Shown: one piece after another, positions 9,101 to 17,047 of the stretch | How positions within the stretch are numbered: position 1 is the first letter of the stretch | Layout: every line of letters begins with the position of its first letter | Position numbers and translations under genes: made by a program | Virus record (IMG/VR): IMGVR_UViG_3300030099_004448 | Span: 106,595 to 170,594 of that record | DNA: 64,000 nt | Direction: 5' to 3' (one strand) | Source: a virus | Notes under the pieces: generated by a model | What the model was told of the DNA's origin: nothing | Database searches by the model: none | What the model saw: the letters and a program-made list of their open reading frames with translations, nothing else

Positions 9101-10240
9101 TTAGGTGTTGCTGGAACATTTGATTTTAGTTCTGGTATTAATGCAAACTTTGGTGTTGGAATCTCAACTATATCTGTTGATCCTCATTTAGGATTAACTC
9201 AGGTAAATGTATCTGGAGTTGGAACAATTGCAACTCTATCTTCCTCAAATTTAAGTGCAACTTCTCTTTCTGTTGGAGTCCTTGGTCTAACAATTAATAA
9301 TAGTAGTATTGGTAATAATGGTTCTGGAAATATAAACTGGGGAACTGGTAATTTCTATTTCAATGGAAGTAGTGGAGTTAGAGAAATTGGTTGGACTAAT
9401 GGAGATGGTAGACTTAGAGTTACTGATGAGTTTAACAGAATAAAAATCGTAGGTGGTAATGGTGGTACTGGTCAAGAACTTGCAGAATTCCAAGCCGGGG
9501 GTGTTGTAGAATTATTCTATGCAGGAACAAATCCTGGAGTAAGATTGAGAACGACCGAAAAAGGAATTTATTTCCCTGAAGAATTGGTATATGCTCCTGT
9601 TGGTATTGTAAGTGCATATGAGTTCGTCGGTTCTGCTGTGGGACTAACCAGTATTCCTGCAGCACAACTTACAGGATCACTACCTGCGATTGATGGTTCT
9701 AATCTGATTGGAGTTATTGCTTCTGGTACTGGTATTGAAATTAAGGATAGTGACTCTGTTGTTGGTTCTGCTGGAACCGTCAACTTTGGAGATGGATTGA
9801 CAGTATCACCAGTATCTGCTGGTGTTGTTACTGTCACTGCATCAGGTGGTTCGCTTCAAAGTAGAACCATCGTTTCAGCATCAACTACTTCAATCGCAGA
9901 TGATGCGGTTGGGTTTACTACTGCTGCAGGATTTAAAGCATATACCTTAATGAAGGTAGGTGTATCGACTGCAGCTTGGATTAGAATATATACTGATAGT
10001 ACATCTAGAGCTAATGACAGTTCTAGATCTGTTGGAGAAGATCCATCACCAGGAAGTGGAGTAATTGCAGAGGTGGTAACCACTGGAATTTCTACGCAAC
10101 AAATGATTACTCCTTTTGCTATGGGTGGAAATATGGACGATCCCGTTAGTAATGTTATTTACTTGGCAATCAAAAACCTTTCTGGTTCAACGCAAACAAT
10201 TACCGCAAACCTCACTATTCTTCAACTGGAGGCTCAATAA
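6134..10240 (+). CDS. Giant tail-fibre-like structural protein, 1368 aa
   Basis: The N-terminus IDIGSQPNDGTGD...KINSNFNEIY matches the start of the other giant fibre at 28071-31955, so it is probably a shared virion-attachment domain. The body is built from many degenerate repeats of the type ATSFHGSASGLTNIP and GIEVKDSGSVVGTAGTIDFG. The protein is almost free of Cys and charged clusters, as expected for elongated beta-structured fibres. The last 130 residues (from SLQSRTIVSAS) form a non-repetitive tip domain. No chaperone or peptidase domain is visible. Confidence 0.85.
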   Translation: MAKQTIDIGSQPNDGTGDSLRDGAQKINSNFNEIYQSFGDGFNLSQLTIGTATTAGFAQTAGIATNAQNLNGQPASFYLNYNNLNNLPTIPTNTNQLTNGAGYITNTALVGYATDGDLVGFQTAGNLVGFITNIQAGAGISVFESPAGNFIVTSTGGLVEIVGDTTPQLGGDLDLNARTINGTGNIDISGQIDITGNLVVGGVITGDLTGTASTASFATTAFNISGAPDLVLGVVTATSFHGSASGLTNIPSAQLTGALPAISGANLTGIATDVGLAGVQAEVNALGTNLNIVGFYDAVAGVVTGLTLVGQARGISIGSTLAVSGISTGDYYIVSVGGTEVGIATYSRPGISSVYSGDWIVGIDTNAYSILSYSQQVVAPRATRSDFSDTLESNSSVNTSGIITAGSFDGSLAASNLTGALPAISGASLTNLTGASAGTFGDPYTVPTVTVDSNGRITGISTVSISGGALGGNRWSNHPSGISTSSSVGIGTTTITSTLTVKGDGIVDGAFQIGLNAATTATLNLTSNSSLSYGGNNLTLRNDRTSGRVVLMGDNGVEILNHDTDARAAWFRSGIAYLYNEGNLKLQTTTGGIDVTGVVTATKFVGDGSGLIGVTASGTGIEVKDSGSVVGTAGTIDFGTGVDVSPASAGIVTITVNAGAADTASIVSTSSTITDTLTLRDDNDDTRKTTFTHDRNVYFDDTGLLTSDGLVINNRKGEIVFVNSEGETFYGNNGPSLALKEQSVGIGTTNPLQALDVRGNALVSGILTATGGFSGSIDSANNLTGGIATATQLSVSGVTTISLGRIQANADANIRFGNGALSGSVVRNIAIGDQVLQSMTGGSGRNIGVGEFALKNVSSGAYNVGLGIRAGEKINTGSYNVVLGGFNGDTTDLGIINSSNNVVISDGQGDIRFYSNGSKNTGINTTVLSNEDVTVGGSLTATSFHGSATGLTNIPAGQLTGVLPTIDGSNLINVTASGTGVNVLNNQNTLGVAGTFDFSSGINANFGVGISTISVDPHLGLTQVNVSGVGTIATLSSSNLSATSLSVGVLGLTINNSSIGNNGSGNINWGTGNFYFNGSSGVREIGWTNGDGRLRVTDEFNRIKIVGGNGGTGQELAEFQAGGVVELFYAGTNPGVRLRTTEKGIYFPEELVYAPVGIVSAYEFVGSAVGLTSIPAAQLTGSLPAIDGSNLIGVIASGTGIEIKDSDSVVGSAGTVNFGDGLTVSPVSAGVVTVTASGGSLQSRTIVSASTTSIADDAVGFTTAAGFKAYTLMKVGVSTAAWIRIYTDSTSRANDSSRSVGEDPSPGSGVIAEVVTTGISTQQMITPFAMGGNMDDPVSNVIYLAIKNLSGSTQTITANLTILQLEAQ

Positions 10241-10243
10241 AAA

Positions 10244-12205
10244 ATGGCTGTATCAATTAGCACAGTAGGCATCAATACTGCAGACGCAGGAACTTGGACT
10301 CGGGATGAAGCTATAGACCTGTTGGGAATTGGATTAAGTATTGCTCAACTTCATGGAGAACCATTAAGCGGCCTCGTAGTTGGAGTTTCCACATTTAATG
10401 GCGGAGGTCAAGTCTCTCAAGCAAGTGACATATATTATCAGGATGTAAGACCTATTTCTACAAGTGGAATAGGAACAGGTGCGTCATTTTATATTACTAG
10501 AGGTGATAGTGATTATATTGAGGGAATTGCTGTTAATCGACCTGGTTATGGATATACTGGAGGAGAGGTAGTAACTTTAAGTGCAGAAGATATTGGTGGA
10601 TCGATAAATGGTGCCAGTAATATGGAACTGACACTAGTTATTGATGCAACTATTAGTGGCGGATCTGGTTATGCTCTAACCTTTACGGGCGCAGCTGGTA
10701 CTTCTATTCAATCTAGAGGTTATGATAAAAATGGGTATCAGTCTATTGGAACTGATAGAACATATACCTTTACTGAAGGTGATACTATATCTTTCCATAA
10801 CGATACTTCTGATGAGTATAGTTCTTATGATTATATGGGTCTAGTCAGATATATCGACGATAGGCCTACACTCGCGCTTGTTAGTATTGGAAATACTGAA
10901 GTCGTCTGGTCTTATGGACAAACCAATCCCTCTGGTGTTACTAGTTCATGGACTCCAAGCGCTGGGGAAGCCGGAACTTATTTCTTTGCTAGACGATATT
11001 GTGAGAATGAAGATTATACTACAATTATTGTAGAACCTGCTGCTCCTGAAGCTATTACTTCTGTAAGTTATGGATCTACTACTGGTTGGTTCGATCAAAA
11101 TCCAGAAGCAGATACTAATTCTGCTGGTAGGGTACTTAAACTAGATGTAGACACTAGTAAAGAATTTGGAACAACTTATCATATGATCTACCATGTTAAT
11201 GGTAGTGCGTTATATACCAATGGATATACTGGTTGGATGCCTATCGATACTAAAACAAGATATCCTGCATATTATCAAGATGGAATGGCTTCTAAAGAAT
11301 ATTTGGGTGGCCATGGGTATGGGAAAAGATGGGCTGGATCATACTTATTAGACGGTAGTGATTATAGTGATATCATGAACAACCATGAAAGTATGCTGAA
11401 TAATGCTTATATGGATAGTAGTTCTTATGGAATGAGACATGTCAATTATCAAAAATTGTGTGACATTCCAACAAATTATACCGCTTATGAATTGAATTTA
11501 AAGATATACAAATCTGCAATCGATCCAAACTTTGTTGTTTTTATATGGAAGTCTCCAACGTTATCTTCCTCAGACATTAATGATAACCTTGGAGGTTGTT
11601 TCTTCTTCCACAACTTTACATCAAGTGTGATTGATTTGGATCATTATAATTTGGGAACTATTACTAGAGTAGATGCATATAGTTCAGGAAACTTCAGTAG
11701 TGATAGTGACGCTCCTTATTTACAGTTTTATACTCATCTTATAAATCTTGATCCTAATGCTGCTAAGAGAAGTGCTATGAGAGGTTATGCTGGAAATCAG
11801 GATTGGTGGACTTATGACCAGTATGAGGCAAGTACTCATGTTGAGGGTGCAGACATTTATTCTACAAGATTATATTACAGACCAGATTCAAGTGATGAAA
11901 GATATGCCGATCGCATGACTTCCAACAATGCCACTTATATTGCGAATGATATACCCTCTAGTGCATCTTCTAATAACGTAATTAAAGGACTACCTTTATG
12001 CAGTAGAATGTTACCTTGTCCTTATTATATACCAGATGATTTTGTATTAATCCAATTTGATTATAATGCAATATCTACTAATATTCAGAACGGTGACACA
12101 GTTACTATCAGTGGATCTGAGGTCTATGAAGTGATTACTGGTTCATATGATACTAATGACCAAAGTAGAACCAAGGGTATTCTATTCTGTGCGAGGGTAG
12201 TTTGA
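10244..12205 (+). CDS. Putative structural/tail-fibre protein, 653 aa
   Basis: Starts four bases after the giant fibre. The N-terminal part (about 1-280) is beta-rich, with a segment TYTFTEGDTISFHND...GTYFFARRYCEN that looks like a beta-sandwich. The C-terminal 370 residues are rich in Tyr, Asp, Asn and Trp and resemble a receptor- or glycan-binding tip. There is no signal peptide. The context (fibre upstream, small protein translationally coupled downstream) supports a virion protein. Its binding target is unknown. Confidence 0.7.
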   Translation: MAVSISTVGINTADAGTWTRDEAIDLLGIGLSIAQLHGEPLSGLVVGVSTFNGGGQVSQASDIYYQDVRPISTSGIGTGASFYITRGDSDYIEGIAVNRPGYGYTGGEVVTLSAEDIGGSINGASNMELTLVIDATISGGSGYALTFTGAAGTSIQSRGYDKNGYQSIGTDRTYTFTEGDTISFHNDTSDEYSSYDYMGLVRYIDDRPTLALVSIGNTEVVWSYGQTNPSGVTSSWTPSAGEAGTYFFARRYCENEDYTTIIVEPAAPEAITSVSYGSTTGWFDQNPEADTNSAGRVLKLDVDTSKEFGTTYHMIYHVNGSALYTNGYTGWMPIDTKTRYPAYYQDGMASKEYLGGHGYGKRWAGSYLLDGSDYSDIMNNHESMLNNAYMDSSSYGMRHVNYQKLCDIPTNYTAYELNLKIYKSAIDPNFVVFIWKSPTLSSSDINDNLGGCFFFHNFTSSVIDLDHYNLGTITRVDAYSSGNFSSDSDAPYLQFYTHLINLDPNAAKRSAMRGYAGNQDWWTYDQYEASTHVEGADIYSTRLYYRPDSSDERYADRMTSNNATYIANDIPSSASSNNVIKGLPLCSRMLPCPYYIPDDFVLIQFDYNAISTNIQNGDTVTISGSEVYEVITGSYDTNDQSRTKGILFCARVV

Positions 12206-12429
12206 TGGCTGATTATTCACTCAACAACTTAACAACCGCAGTGGATGGCACTCCAGATGCTGCGGAGTTTGGTTCATCAGTCGAATCTGCAACTTTTGAA
12301 ACAACCAATGGAACTATTTCCCCTGGTGAAATTATAAATTTAAAAATGGGTTCGATTGGATCTGCAGTTCCTGCTTATGAACCAGATAGACCACACAGAG
12401 GACAATTATACCCACGATTTGACCACTAA
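12205..12429 (+). CDS. Small structural-region protein, 74 aa
   Basis: The ATG overlaps the stop of the preceding fibre gene (TGATG), implying coupling. It is acidic and Ser/Thr-rich with a C-terminal DRPHRGQLYPRFDH segment. Its stop codon lies within the next late promoter. It may be a fibre accessory protein by position, and no family is recognised. Confidence 0.55.
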   Translation: MADYSLNNLTTAVDGTPDAAEFGSSVESATFETTNGTISPGEIINLKMGSIGSAVPAYEPDRPHRGQLYPRFDH

Positions 12430-12432
12430 ATA
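12426..12432 (+). promoter_or_regulatory. Late promoter (CTAAATA)
   Basis: CTAAATA overlaps the stop of the preceding gene and sits 20 bases before the ATG at 12452. Confidence 0.6.
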
Positions 12433-12451
12433 AAAGAAACTGATTTAAATT

Positions 12452-13015
12452 ATGGCTACTTCGATTAAAGTTTCCGAGACTATCGAGAAACTGCCAGCGA
12501 ATCCATTCGCTTTTGAAGTTCTAAATCTTGCATCAAAACAAAAAAGTAATGCAAAGAAGGCTCAAGTATTGAGAACATATGGTGATCCTTCTTTGCAGAC
12601 TGTACTGATTTGGAACTTTGATGAGAGTGTAATCTCTCTTCTTCCTGAAGGTGTTGCGCCTTACGCTAGTACTAAAGAACAAACTTCTTACTCTGGAACA
12701 TTGGGTGAGAAGATTGAAACTGCAGTAAACATGATGAATGAACTGGGTTCTCAATCATTGGGTTCCCAGGATCAAGGACAGACTTCTATTAGAAAAGAAT
12801 ACAAATATTTTTACAATTTTATCAAAGGTGGTAATGATGGACTTTCCTCTATGAAGAGGGAGACTATGTTTATCAACATCCTGGAAGGTCTTCATCCTCT
12901 AGAGGCAGAACTTCTTTTGCTTACAAAAGATCATAATCTACAGACCAAGTATAAAATCAGTAAGAAAAACGTATCGGATGCTTTCCCTGAGATCCAATGG
13001 GGTAACAGATCTTAG
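12452..13015 (+). CDS. Conserved-looking hypothetical protein, 187 aa
   Basis: Soluble, helical protein. The N-terminal half has PFAFEVLNLASKQKSNAKKAQVLRTYGD, and the C-terminal half has LEGLHPLEAELLLLTKDHNLQTKYKISKKNV. I recall similar proteins in T4-like cyanophages (a phage-specific domain of unknown function). It has its own late promoter, so it is probably a late or structural-accessory protein. No catalytic signature is visible. Confidence 0.65.
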   Translation: MATSIKVSETIEKLPANPFAFEVLNLASKQKSNAKKAQVLRTYGDPSLQTVLIWNFDESVISLLPEGVAPYASTKEQTSYSGTLGEKIETAVNMMNELGSQSLGSQDQGQTSIRKEYKYFYNFIKGGNDGLSSMKRETMFINILEGLHPLEAELLLLTKDHNLQTKYKISKKNVSDAFPEIQWGNRS

Positions 13016-13035
13016 ATTCGGATTCCACTACACGC

Positions 13036-13069
13036 TTGACAAAGTGGACTTCCTAGTATATTATAAATA
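13036..13069 (+). promoter_or_regulatory. Host-type promoter with an overlapping late motif
   Basis: TTGACA (13036-13041), 17 bases, TATTAT (13059-13064). The late motif TATAAATA (13062-13069) overlaps the -10 box. The gene at 13168 could therefore be read both early and late. About 100 bases of leader follow. Confidence 0.65.
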
Positions 13070-13167
13070 AGTGATCGAGACAAAGTGTTTCGATTTATTA
13101 CAGACTCATGTCGAGAGTCTTCTCATCTGCGGGTAAACACTCCGCAAGTAAACTACGAGGTATTAAA

Positions 13168-13542
13168 ATGTTGAAAACGACTATCGCTGCAGCAGCTGCT
13201 GCAATCGCCTTTGCACCCGCTGCAGCCCTAGCCGGTCCATACGTTAACGTCGAGACCAATGCTGGCTGGACTGGATCTGATTACAACGGAGCCGCGACTG
13301 ATTTCCACGTTGGCTACGAAGGCGCTATCGGAGATGGTGCATCTTACTACGTCCAAGGTGGCGCTACTCTTCTGAGCCCTGACGGTGGCGACAGTGACAC
13401 TGTTCCTTCTGGTAAGGCTGGTCTTGGTCTCGCCGTAACCGATTCCCTTGGAGCGTATGGTGAAGTTTCATTTGTCGGTTCAGGTGATGACGACATCGAC
13501 CGTGGATACGGCGGTAAGCTGGGTGTTAAGTACTCCTTCTGA
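13168..13542 (+). CDS. Exported small beta-barrel-like protein, 124 aa
   Basis: A clear Sec signal peptide (MLKTTIAAAAAAIAFAPAAALA, cut after ALA) precedes about 100 residues of alternating Gly/aromatic strands, ending with Phe in the KLGVKYSF style of outer-membrane barrels. The start at 13168 is preferred over an in-frame ATG at 13108 because the signal peptide begins there and GAGG lies just upstream. It may sit in the periplasm or outer membrane and alter the infected cell surface. This is inferred from composition. Confidence 0.65.
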   Translation: MLKTTIAAAAAAIAFAPAAALAGPYVNVETNAGWTGSDYNGAATDFHVGYEGAIGDGASYYVQGGATLLSPDGGDSDTVPSGKAGLGLAVTDSLGAYGEVSFVGSGDDDIDRGYGGKLGVKYSF

Positions 13543-13564
13543 TATTAAATCAGGATATCCTAAC

Positions 13565-13588
13565 GACCTCCCTACGGGGAGGTTTTTT
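13565..13588 (+). terminator. Rho-independent terminator
   Basis: ACCTCC-CTAC-GGGGAGGT followed by a run of seven T. It ends the transcript of the exported barrel gene. Confidence 0.85.
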
Positions 13589-13643
13589 TATGGTTAAATT
13601 TGGATTAACCATGTTAAAATAGTAAGGTCATTCGACAAAAACG

Positions 13644-13838
13644 ATGAAAAAGTATTTAAGAGCATTCTTAAATCCAGTAACGCAGATCAATATAATGATT
13701 CTGGGTTTTCTAATACTTGTTCAGGTTATACACACCAGAGCACATCATACTCTAGAGACTGATGTCCATGGGCATGTTCACAGAGCACTAAAAGCAAACC
13801 CAGAAATGGCACGATCTACCTGCTACGAACTTGACTAA
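13644..13838 (+). CDS. Small membrane protein, 64 aa
   Basis: One transmembrane helix at about residues 13-30 (TQINIMILGFLILVQVIHT), then a His-rich external part (HTRAHHTLETDVHGHVHR). The stop abuts the next ATG, so the genes are probably coupled. Function unknown; the His cluster might bind metal. Confidence 0.5.
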   Translation: MKKYLRAFLNPVTQINIMILGFLILVQVIHTRAHHTLETDVHGHVHRALKANPEMARSTCYELD

Positions 13839-14053
13839 TGAAGAAGAAAGTAAAAAAAATGATGGAATGGTTCTATGATGAATCATATAGAGGAGGACAA
13901 AACATTGCAGAATGCAAAAATCTTTATGATCTTGTAGAAAAACTGCAGTATCGTCTAGAAGATATGGAGAGTGAACACATGCAACTCATAGTTCGGATTG
14001 CCCATCTTGAAGGAAAGTTAGACAATCATGAACATGAGTTGCGATCTGAGTAG
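13838..14053 (+). CDS. Small coiled-coil protein, 71 aa
   Basis: A basic N-terminus (KKKVKKMMEWFY) is followed by a heptad-patterned helix (LYDLVEKLQYRLEDMESEHMQ...), typical of a dimeric coiled coil. Its start overlaps the stop of the membrane protein upstream. No known family recognised. Confidence 0.5.
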   Translation: MKKKVKKMMEWFYDESYRGGQNIAECKNLYDLVEKLQYRLEDMESEHMQLIVRIAHLEGKLDNHEHELRSE

Positions 14054-14066
14054 GATGATATATAAT
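14039..14066 (+). promoter_or_regulatory. Possible host-type promoter
   Basis: TTGCGA (14039-14044), 16 bases, perfect TATAAT (14061-14066), 24 bases before the ATG at 14090. Confidence 0.5.
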
Positions 14067-14089
14067 AGTATCAGACCCACCTCTTTATA

Positions 14090-14368
14090 ATGTCCGAGTT
14101 TCCAAAAGACTGGCGTTATGCCGATGACCGTATGCAGATGCGTGCTGCGGTCTTTCGTGCTTTAAGTCATCATCTAGAAGAACATTGCCGTTCTGTCTAT
14201 GAATTTTGCCATGACTGGGTAAGTCAAGGTAATAATCATACCAACAACATTGAACAACATTTTCAGAATTATTTGAAGGAGACCAAACGTGAAACTGTCT
14301 ACACCCTTGAAAAATGCCTTGACATCGATTTCGATTATTCTAAGTACTACGCTCCTGAGCGGGACTAG
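14090..14368 (+). CDS. Hypothetical protein, 92 aa
   Basis: Helical soluble protein rich in His, Glu and aromatics. Its last 80 bases overlap the start of the following gene in another frame, a long overlap that suggests compact coupling. No motif recognised. Confidence 0.5.
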   Translation: MSEFPKDWRYADDRMQMRAAVFRALSHHLEEHCRSVYEFCHDWVSQGNNHTNNIEQHFQNYLKETKRETVYTLEKCLDIDFDYSKYYAPERD

Positions 14369-14981
14369 TGTCTTAGCTAATGAAAAGATAAAAGGGTTCA
14401 AGACCTACGACTCGATGGGCTGTATGTTACTTCGCGAATGTACAGACGGTGTTTACGAAATCAAATCTAGCAGCGATTTGCGGCCTTACTATCCTGATAC
14501 TGATTTTAGTCGCATTAGTGTGGAGTTCGATAGAATCGTCAAGTCACTTAATAAGGTCGGAGTTGGTGTCTTTCTAGCCGACGAAAAGTGGTTCCCTGTC
14601 GGACACCGAGGTGTTTATCATACGGTTTCCAACAACTTCTTTCTTAATCGTGCTTTCATGCATCGACCTCATGTTCTTATGAGTGTAACTCGTCATGAAG
14701 GTTGGCATGCCGCACAAGATTGTATGGCGGGTTCTATCGAGAACTCTATGATTGCCATTATCAAACCAGAGGAAGAAGTTCCTATGATCTGGCAAGAGAT
14801 GGTCAAGCGTACATACCCTCCTCACGCACAACCCTGGGAGAAAGAAGCAACCTGGGCAGGTAAGACCGAAGGTATGACACAAGATGCACTGGAAGCATGT
14901 GCGACTGGTTCCATGTGGGAGGTTTACAAACCCACCCCCATGACGTTAGAATGGTTACGTGAAAACAACTTCGTCAACTGA
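14289..14981 (+). CDS. Exported HExxH metallopeptidase-like protein, 230 aa
   Basis: A Sec signal peptide (residues 1-30, ending GTSVLA) precedes a domain with RHEGWHAAQDCMAG. The HEGWH at 136-140 is a zinc-binding HExxH, and WEKEATWA at about 183-190 offers a Glu as third ligand (gluzincin-like). Cys pairs (C45/C51, C145) may form disulfides in the periplasm. A clear paralogue lies at 37978-38607, with the same CM..RECT.GV block and the HExWHAAQDCMAG core. It may act on envelope proteins or peptidoglycan-linked targets, which is inferred. Confidence 0.7.
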   Translation: MKLSTPLKNALTSISIILSTTLLSGTSVLANEKIKGFKTYDSMGCMLLRECTDGVYEIKSSSDLRPYYPDTDFSRISVEFDRIVKSLNKVGVGVFLADEKWFPVGHRGVYHTVSNNFFLNRAFMHRPHVLMSVTRHEGWHAAQDCMAGSIENSMIAIIKPEEEVPMIWQEMVKRTYPPHAQPWEKEATWAGKTEGMTQDALEACATGSMWEVYKPTPMTLEWLRENNFVN

Positions 14982-15277
14982 TGGTACGGACTCAAAAGGC
15001 TCTCGAAAAAAACGTCAAGACTCTGAACAAGAAGACTACGACTACTAAGAAACCTCGCAAGACCAAGAAAGAAGACTTCAAGTTTGTCTTTACTAAGTCT
15101 AAGGATGATGGACTCTTCCCTCATGCACCTACCTTTCCCTGGCGACTTGATGATCGTAAGGAAGGAAAAACCTGTTGGTTCCAATGCCAAGAACACGTAG
15201 AGAAATATTTGACTCGATATAAAATGACATCTAAAGAATATAAGTGTCAGTTGGCCAGTAAGTATGCAGATAATTGA
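14981..15277 (+). CDS. Basic hypothetical protein, 98 aa
   Basis: The N-terminal 35 residues are almost entirely Lys/Thr/Arg (KKTTTTKKPRKTKKE), followed by a small domain with Trp and two Cys. The composition suggests nucleic-acid binding. The stop of the HExxH gene overlaps its ATG. Function unknown. Confidence 0.5.
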   Translation: MVRTQKALEKNVKTLNKKTTTTKKPRKTKKEDFKFVFTKSKDDGLFPHAPTFPWRLDDRKEGKTCWFQCQEHVEKYLTRYKMTSKEYKCQLASKYADN

Positions 15278-15827
15278 TGACGTTTTACCTGAAGAAGATT
15301 ATGAAAGATTATGGACTTCCATGATCGGTGATGACTTTGCGTGGTACTTTGCTATCACCAAAGTCAGACATTATGTGGGTGAAGATACTACAAATGAATT
15401 ATCTAACGATCACCCACATAATTGTCAACTTTGTCATAGTTTTCATGCAGATGATACTATAACTAGTAAACACTGGCATTTAATTGAAGGTATTAGAGAT
15501 AAACTACAAGCGAGCGCATATTTGAGAGTAAAAGCAAATATGACTATGGCCACTCATGTGCCTTTAGAAACAAAAATGCATGTTGATTTTGGAGATGTAA
15601 CTGGATTTAAAACTGCAATCTATTACGTTAATTCAAATGATGGATATACTAAATTTGAAACAGGCGAAATAGTAGAATCTATAGGAAATAGATTAGTTAT
15701 ATTTGATGGGACAACTAAACACTGCGGAAGCACACATACCAATCAAAAATATAGAATCGTTATAAACTTTAATTATTTTTCTAATATCATACCAAACTTT
15801 CAATATCCAGAAATAGCTCCGTATTAG
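15264..15827 (+). CDS. 2-oxoglutarate/Fe(II) dioxygenase-like protein, 187 aa
   Basis: The double-stranded beta-helix signature is present: H106-x-D108 in KMHVDFGD, a distal H153 in TTKHCGS and R164 for 2-oxoglutarate in QKYRIVINF. Such small oxygenases hydroxylate proteins or nucleotides and are frequent in cyanophages. The substrate is not deducible. It overlaps the preceding basic protein by 14 bases. Confidence 0.75.
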   Translation: MQIIDDVLPEEDYERLWTSMIGDDFAWYFAITKVRHYVGEDTTNELSNDHPHNCQLCHSFHADDTITSKHWHLIEGIRDKLQASAYLRVKANMTMATHVPLETKMHVDFGDVTGFKTAIYYVNSNDGYTKFETGEIVESIGNRLVIFDGTTKHCGSTHTNQKYRIVINFNYFSNIIPNFQYPEIAPY

Positions 15828-15895
15828 TAATCCCAGATATAATAGGGATATATAACTACACACTTCTCTAAATACAGCTGCCTTGTTTCTATCAT

Positions 15896-16225
15896 ATGGG
15901 TGGTTCAAAACCAGCTAAGGTAGAAGATAAGGACCATGATGAAGATAAGAGTGAAGTTCTTGGTAATCTGGTGAAAGTTGTCGTACTTATATGGTCCGCA
16001 TCTCTTCTCACGTTTAGCTACGTCAGACTTCCAAACGGTCAGAAAATTCTTGATTTTGACCCTACCTTCATTGCATCAGTGTTTTCTGGCTCTCTGGCCG
16101 CTTTCGGACTTTCTCCTGCTAAGGCGGGTGGAAATGGAAACGGAAAGACTTCATCCAAGAAAAATGAAGACACTGCCCCTCCAGTTCAATCTGCTATCGA
16201 ACCAAAGGATAGACCAAAACAATAA
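15896..16225 (+). CDS. Membrane protein, 109 aa (holin-like topology possible)
   Basis: A charged N-terminus is followed by two hydrophobic segments (about 23-42, LGNLVKVVVLIWSASLLTFS, and 57-74, FIASVFSGSLAAFGLS), then a hydrophilic Lys/Pro-rich tail. Two helices with charged ends fit a class II holin topology, but no family match is claimed. PTOX follows 14 bases later, so a membrane role tied to thylakoids is also possible. Confidence 0.5.
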   Translation: MGGSKPAKVEDKDHDEDKSEVLGNLVKVVVLIWSASLLTFSYVRLPNGQKILDFDPTFIASVFSGSLAAFGLSPAKAGGNGNGKTSSKKNEDTAPPVQSAIEPKDRPKQ

Positions 16226-16239
16226 CCCAGGGGGTTATC

Positions 16240-16833
16240 ATGAAAAAAATCAACACTGCTGTTTTAAACGTCACTGTTGCGATCATAGACTATCTCTATA
16301 GAGGTAGACACTTTCAACGTTTTTGGGTGCTTGAGGAAATTGCTCGAGCACCCTATTTTGCGTTTTTGAGTGTCTTACATCTAAGAGAATCTCTAGGTTT
16401 GCGTGGTCAGTGGCATGTATATTTGATGAAAGAACATTTTGAACAATCAGTCAATGAAACCGAACATCTGGAATATATGGAAGGTAGGGGCGGTAATCGT
16501 TATTGGATCGATCGCTTTGTCGCCAGACACCTCGTTCTCCTCTACTATTGGATTAATGTGGCTTATTATTGGTTGGCTCCTCGCTGTGCATACCATCTGT
16601 CATACGAAATAGAAATTCATGCAGCCGAAACATACGCACATTATCTTGCATATGAAGATTATTATGACCAAGACATTTGGAGAATCATGAATGATGAGGT
16701 TCAACACTTCCAAGAACTTGCAGAAGCGATGAGAATTCTTGATCCTGATCGTTTAACTGTAAGGGAAAAAGATCATGAATCATTTCCGCCAGATGTAAGT
16801 GATTTAGTAGTAAAAGAGGAGGTTATGACATGA
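16240..16833 (+). CDS. Plastoquinol terminal oxidase (alternative oxidase family)
   Basis: Diiron oxidase that passes electrons from plastoquinol to oxygen, a safety valve for the photosynthetic chain. Diagnostic helices are visible: LEEIARAPYF (E32/E33), ExxH at 73-76 in NETEHLEYME, YEIEIHAAETYAHY (E123-E130) and ExxH at 153-156 in NDEVQHFQEL. Length 197 aa fits the compact cyanophage PTOX. Ribosome site CAGGGGG. It is membrane-associated without a signal peptide. Together with psbA and hli it would maintain redox balance during infection. Confidence 0.92.
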   Translation: MKKINTAVLNVTVAIIDYLYRGRHFQRFWVLEEIARAPYFAFLSVLHLRESLGLRGQWHVYLMKEHFEQSVNETEHLEYMEGRGGNRYWIDRFVARHLVLLYYWINVAYYWLAPRCAYHLSYEIEIHAAETYAHYLAYEDYYDQDIWRIMNDEVQHFQELAEAMRILDPDRLTVREKDHESFPPDVSDLVVKEEVMT

Positions 16834-16870
16834 CAACTAACGAAATTAAGAACTTTAAAGGGTATAGAAT

Positions 16871-17047
16871 ATGAGTCAATTCTGTTTCACTGATCTCAGT
16901 GATCAGCAACGTCGTCTCCTAATTGATGCAGTATGGATGCGTCAAAGACAATACATAGCGGGAGATAGAATGTTCCGAGAGTATGGAAAGATGCTCGATG
17001 ATCTCCGTGAGGGGTTTGAAGATTATGTTCCTGGGAAGTATAGATGA
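16871..17047 (+). CDS. Small hypothetical protein, 58 aa
   Basis: Reads MSQFCFTDLSDQQRR, then a helical charged body ending VPGKYR. Its stop overlaps the zwf start (ATGA), so it is probably co-translated with zwf. A 14-residue frame (16830-16874) that could bridge PTOX to this gene is too short to call. Confidence 0.55.
   Translation: MSQFCFTDLSDQQRRLLIDAVWMRQRQYIAGDRMFREYGKMLDDLREGFEDYVPGKYR

Noticed and set aside
7255-10083. Minus-strand open frames opposite the first giant fibre
   Set aside because: Same low-complexity antisense effect as above; Pro/Val-rich translations without known features.
6134-10240. CRISPR-like repeats
   Set aside because: Repeats are degenerate, in frame and encode protein modules; there are no constant-length spacers.
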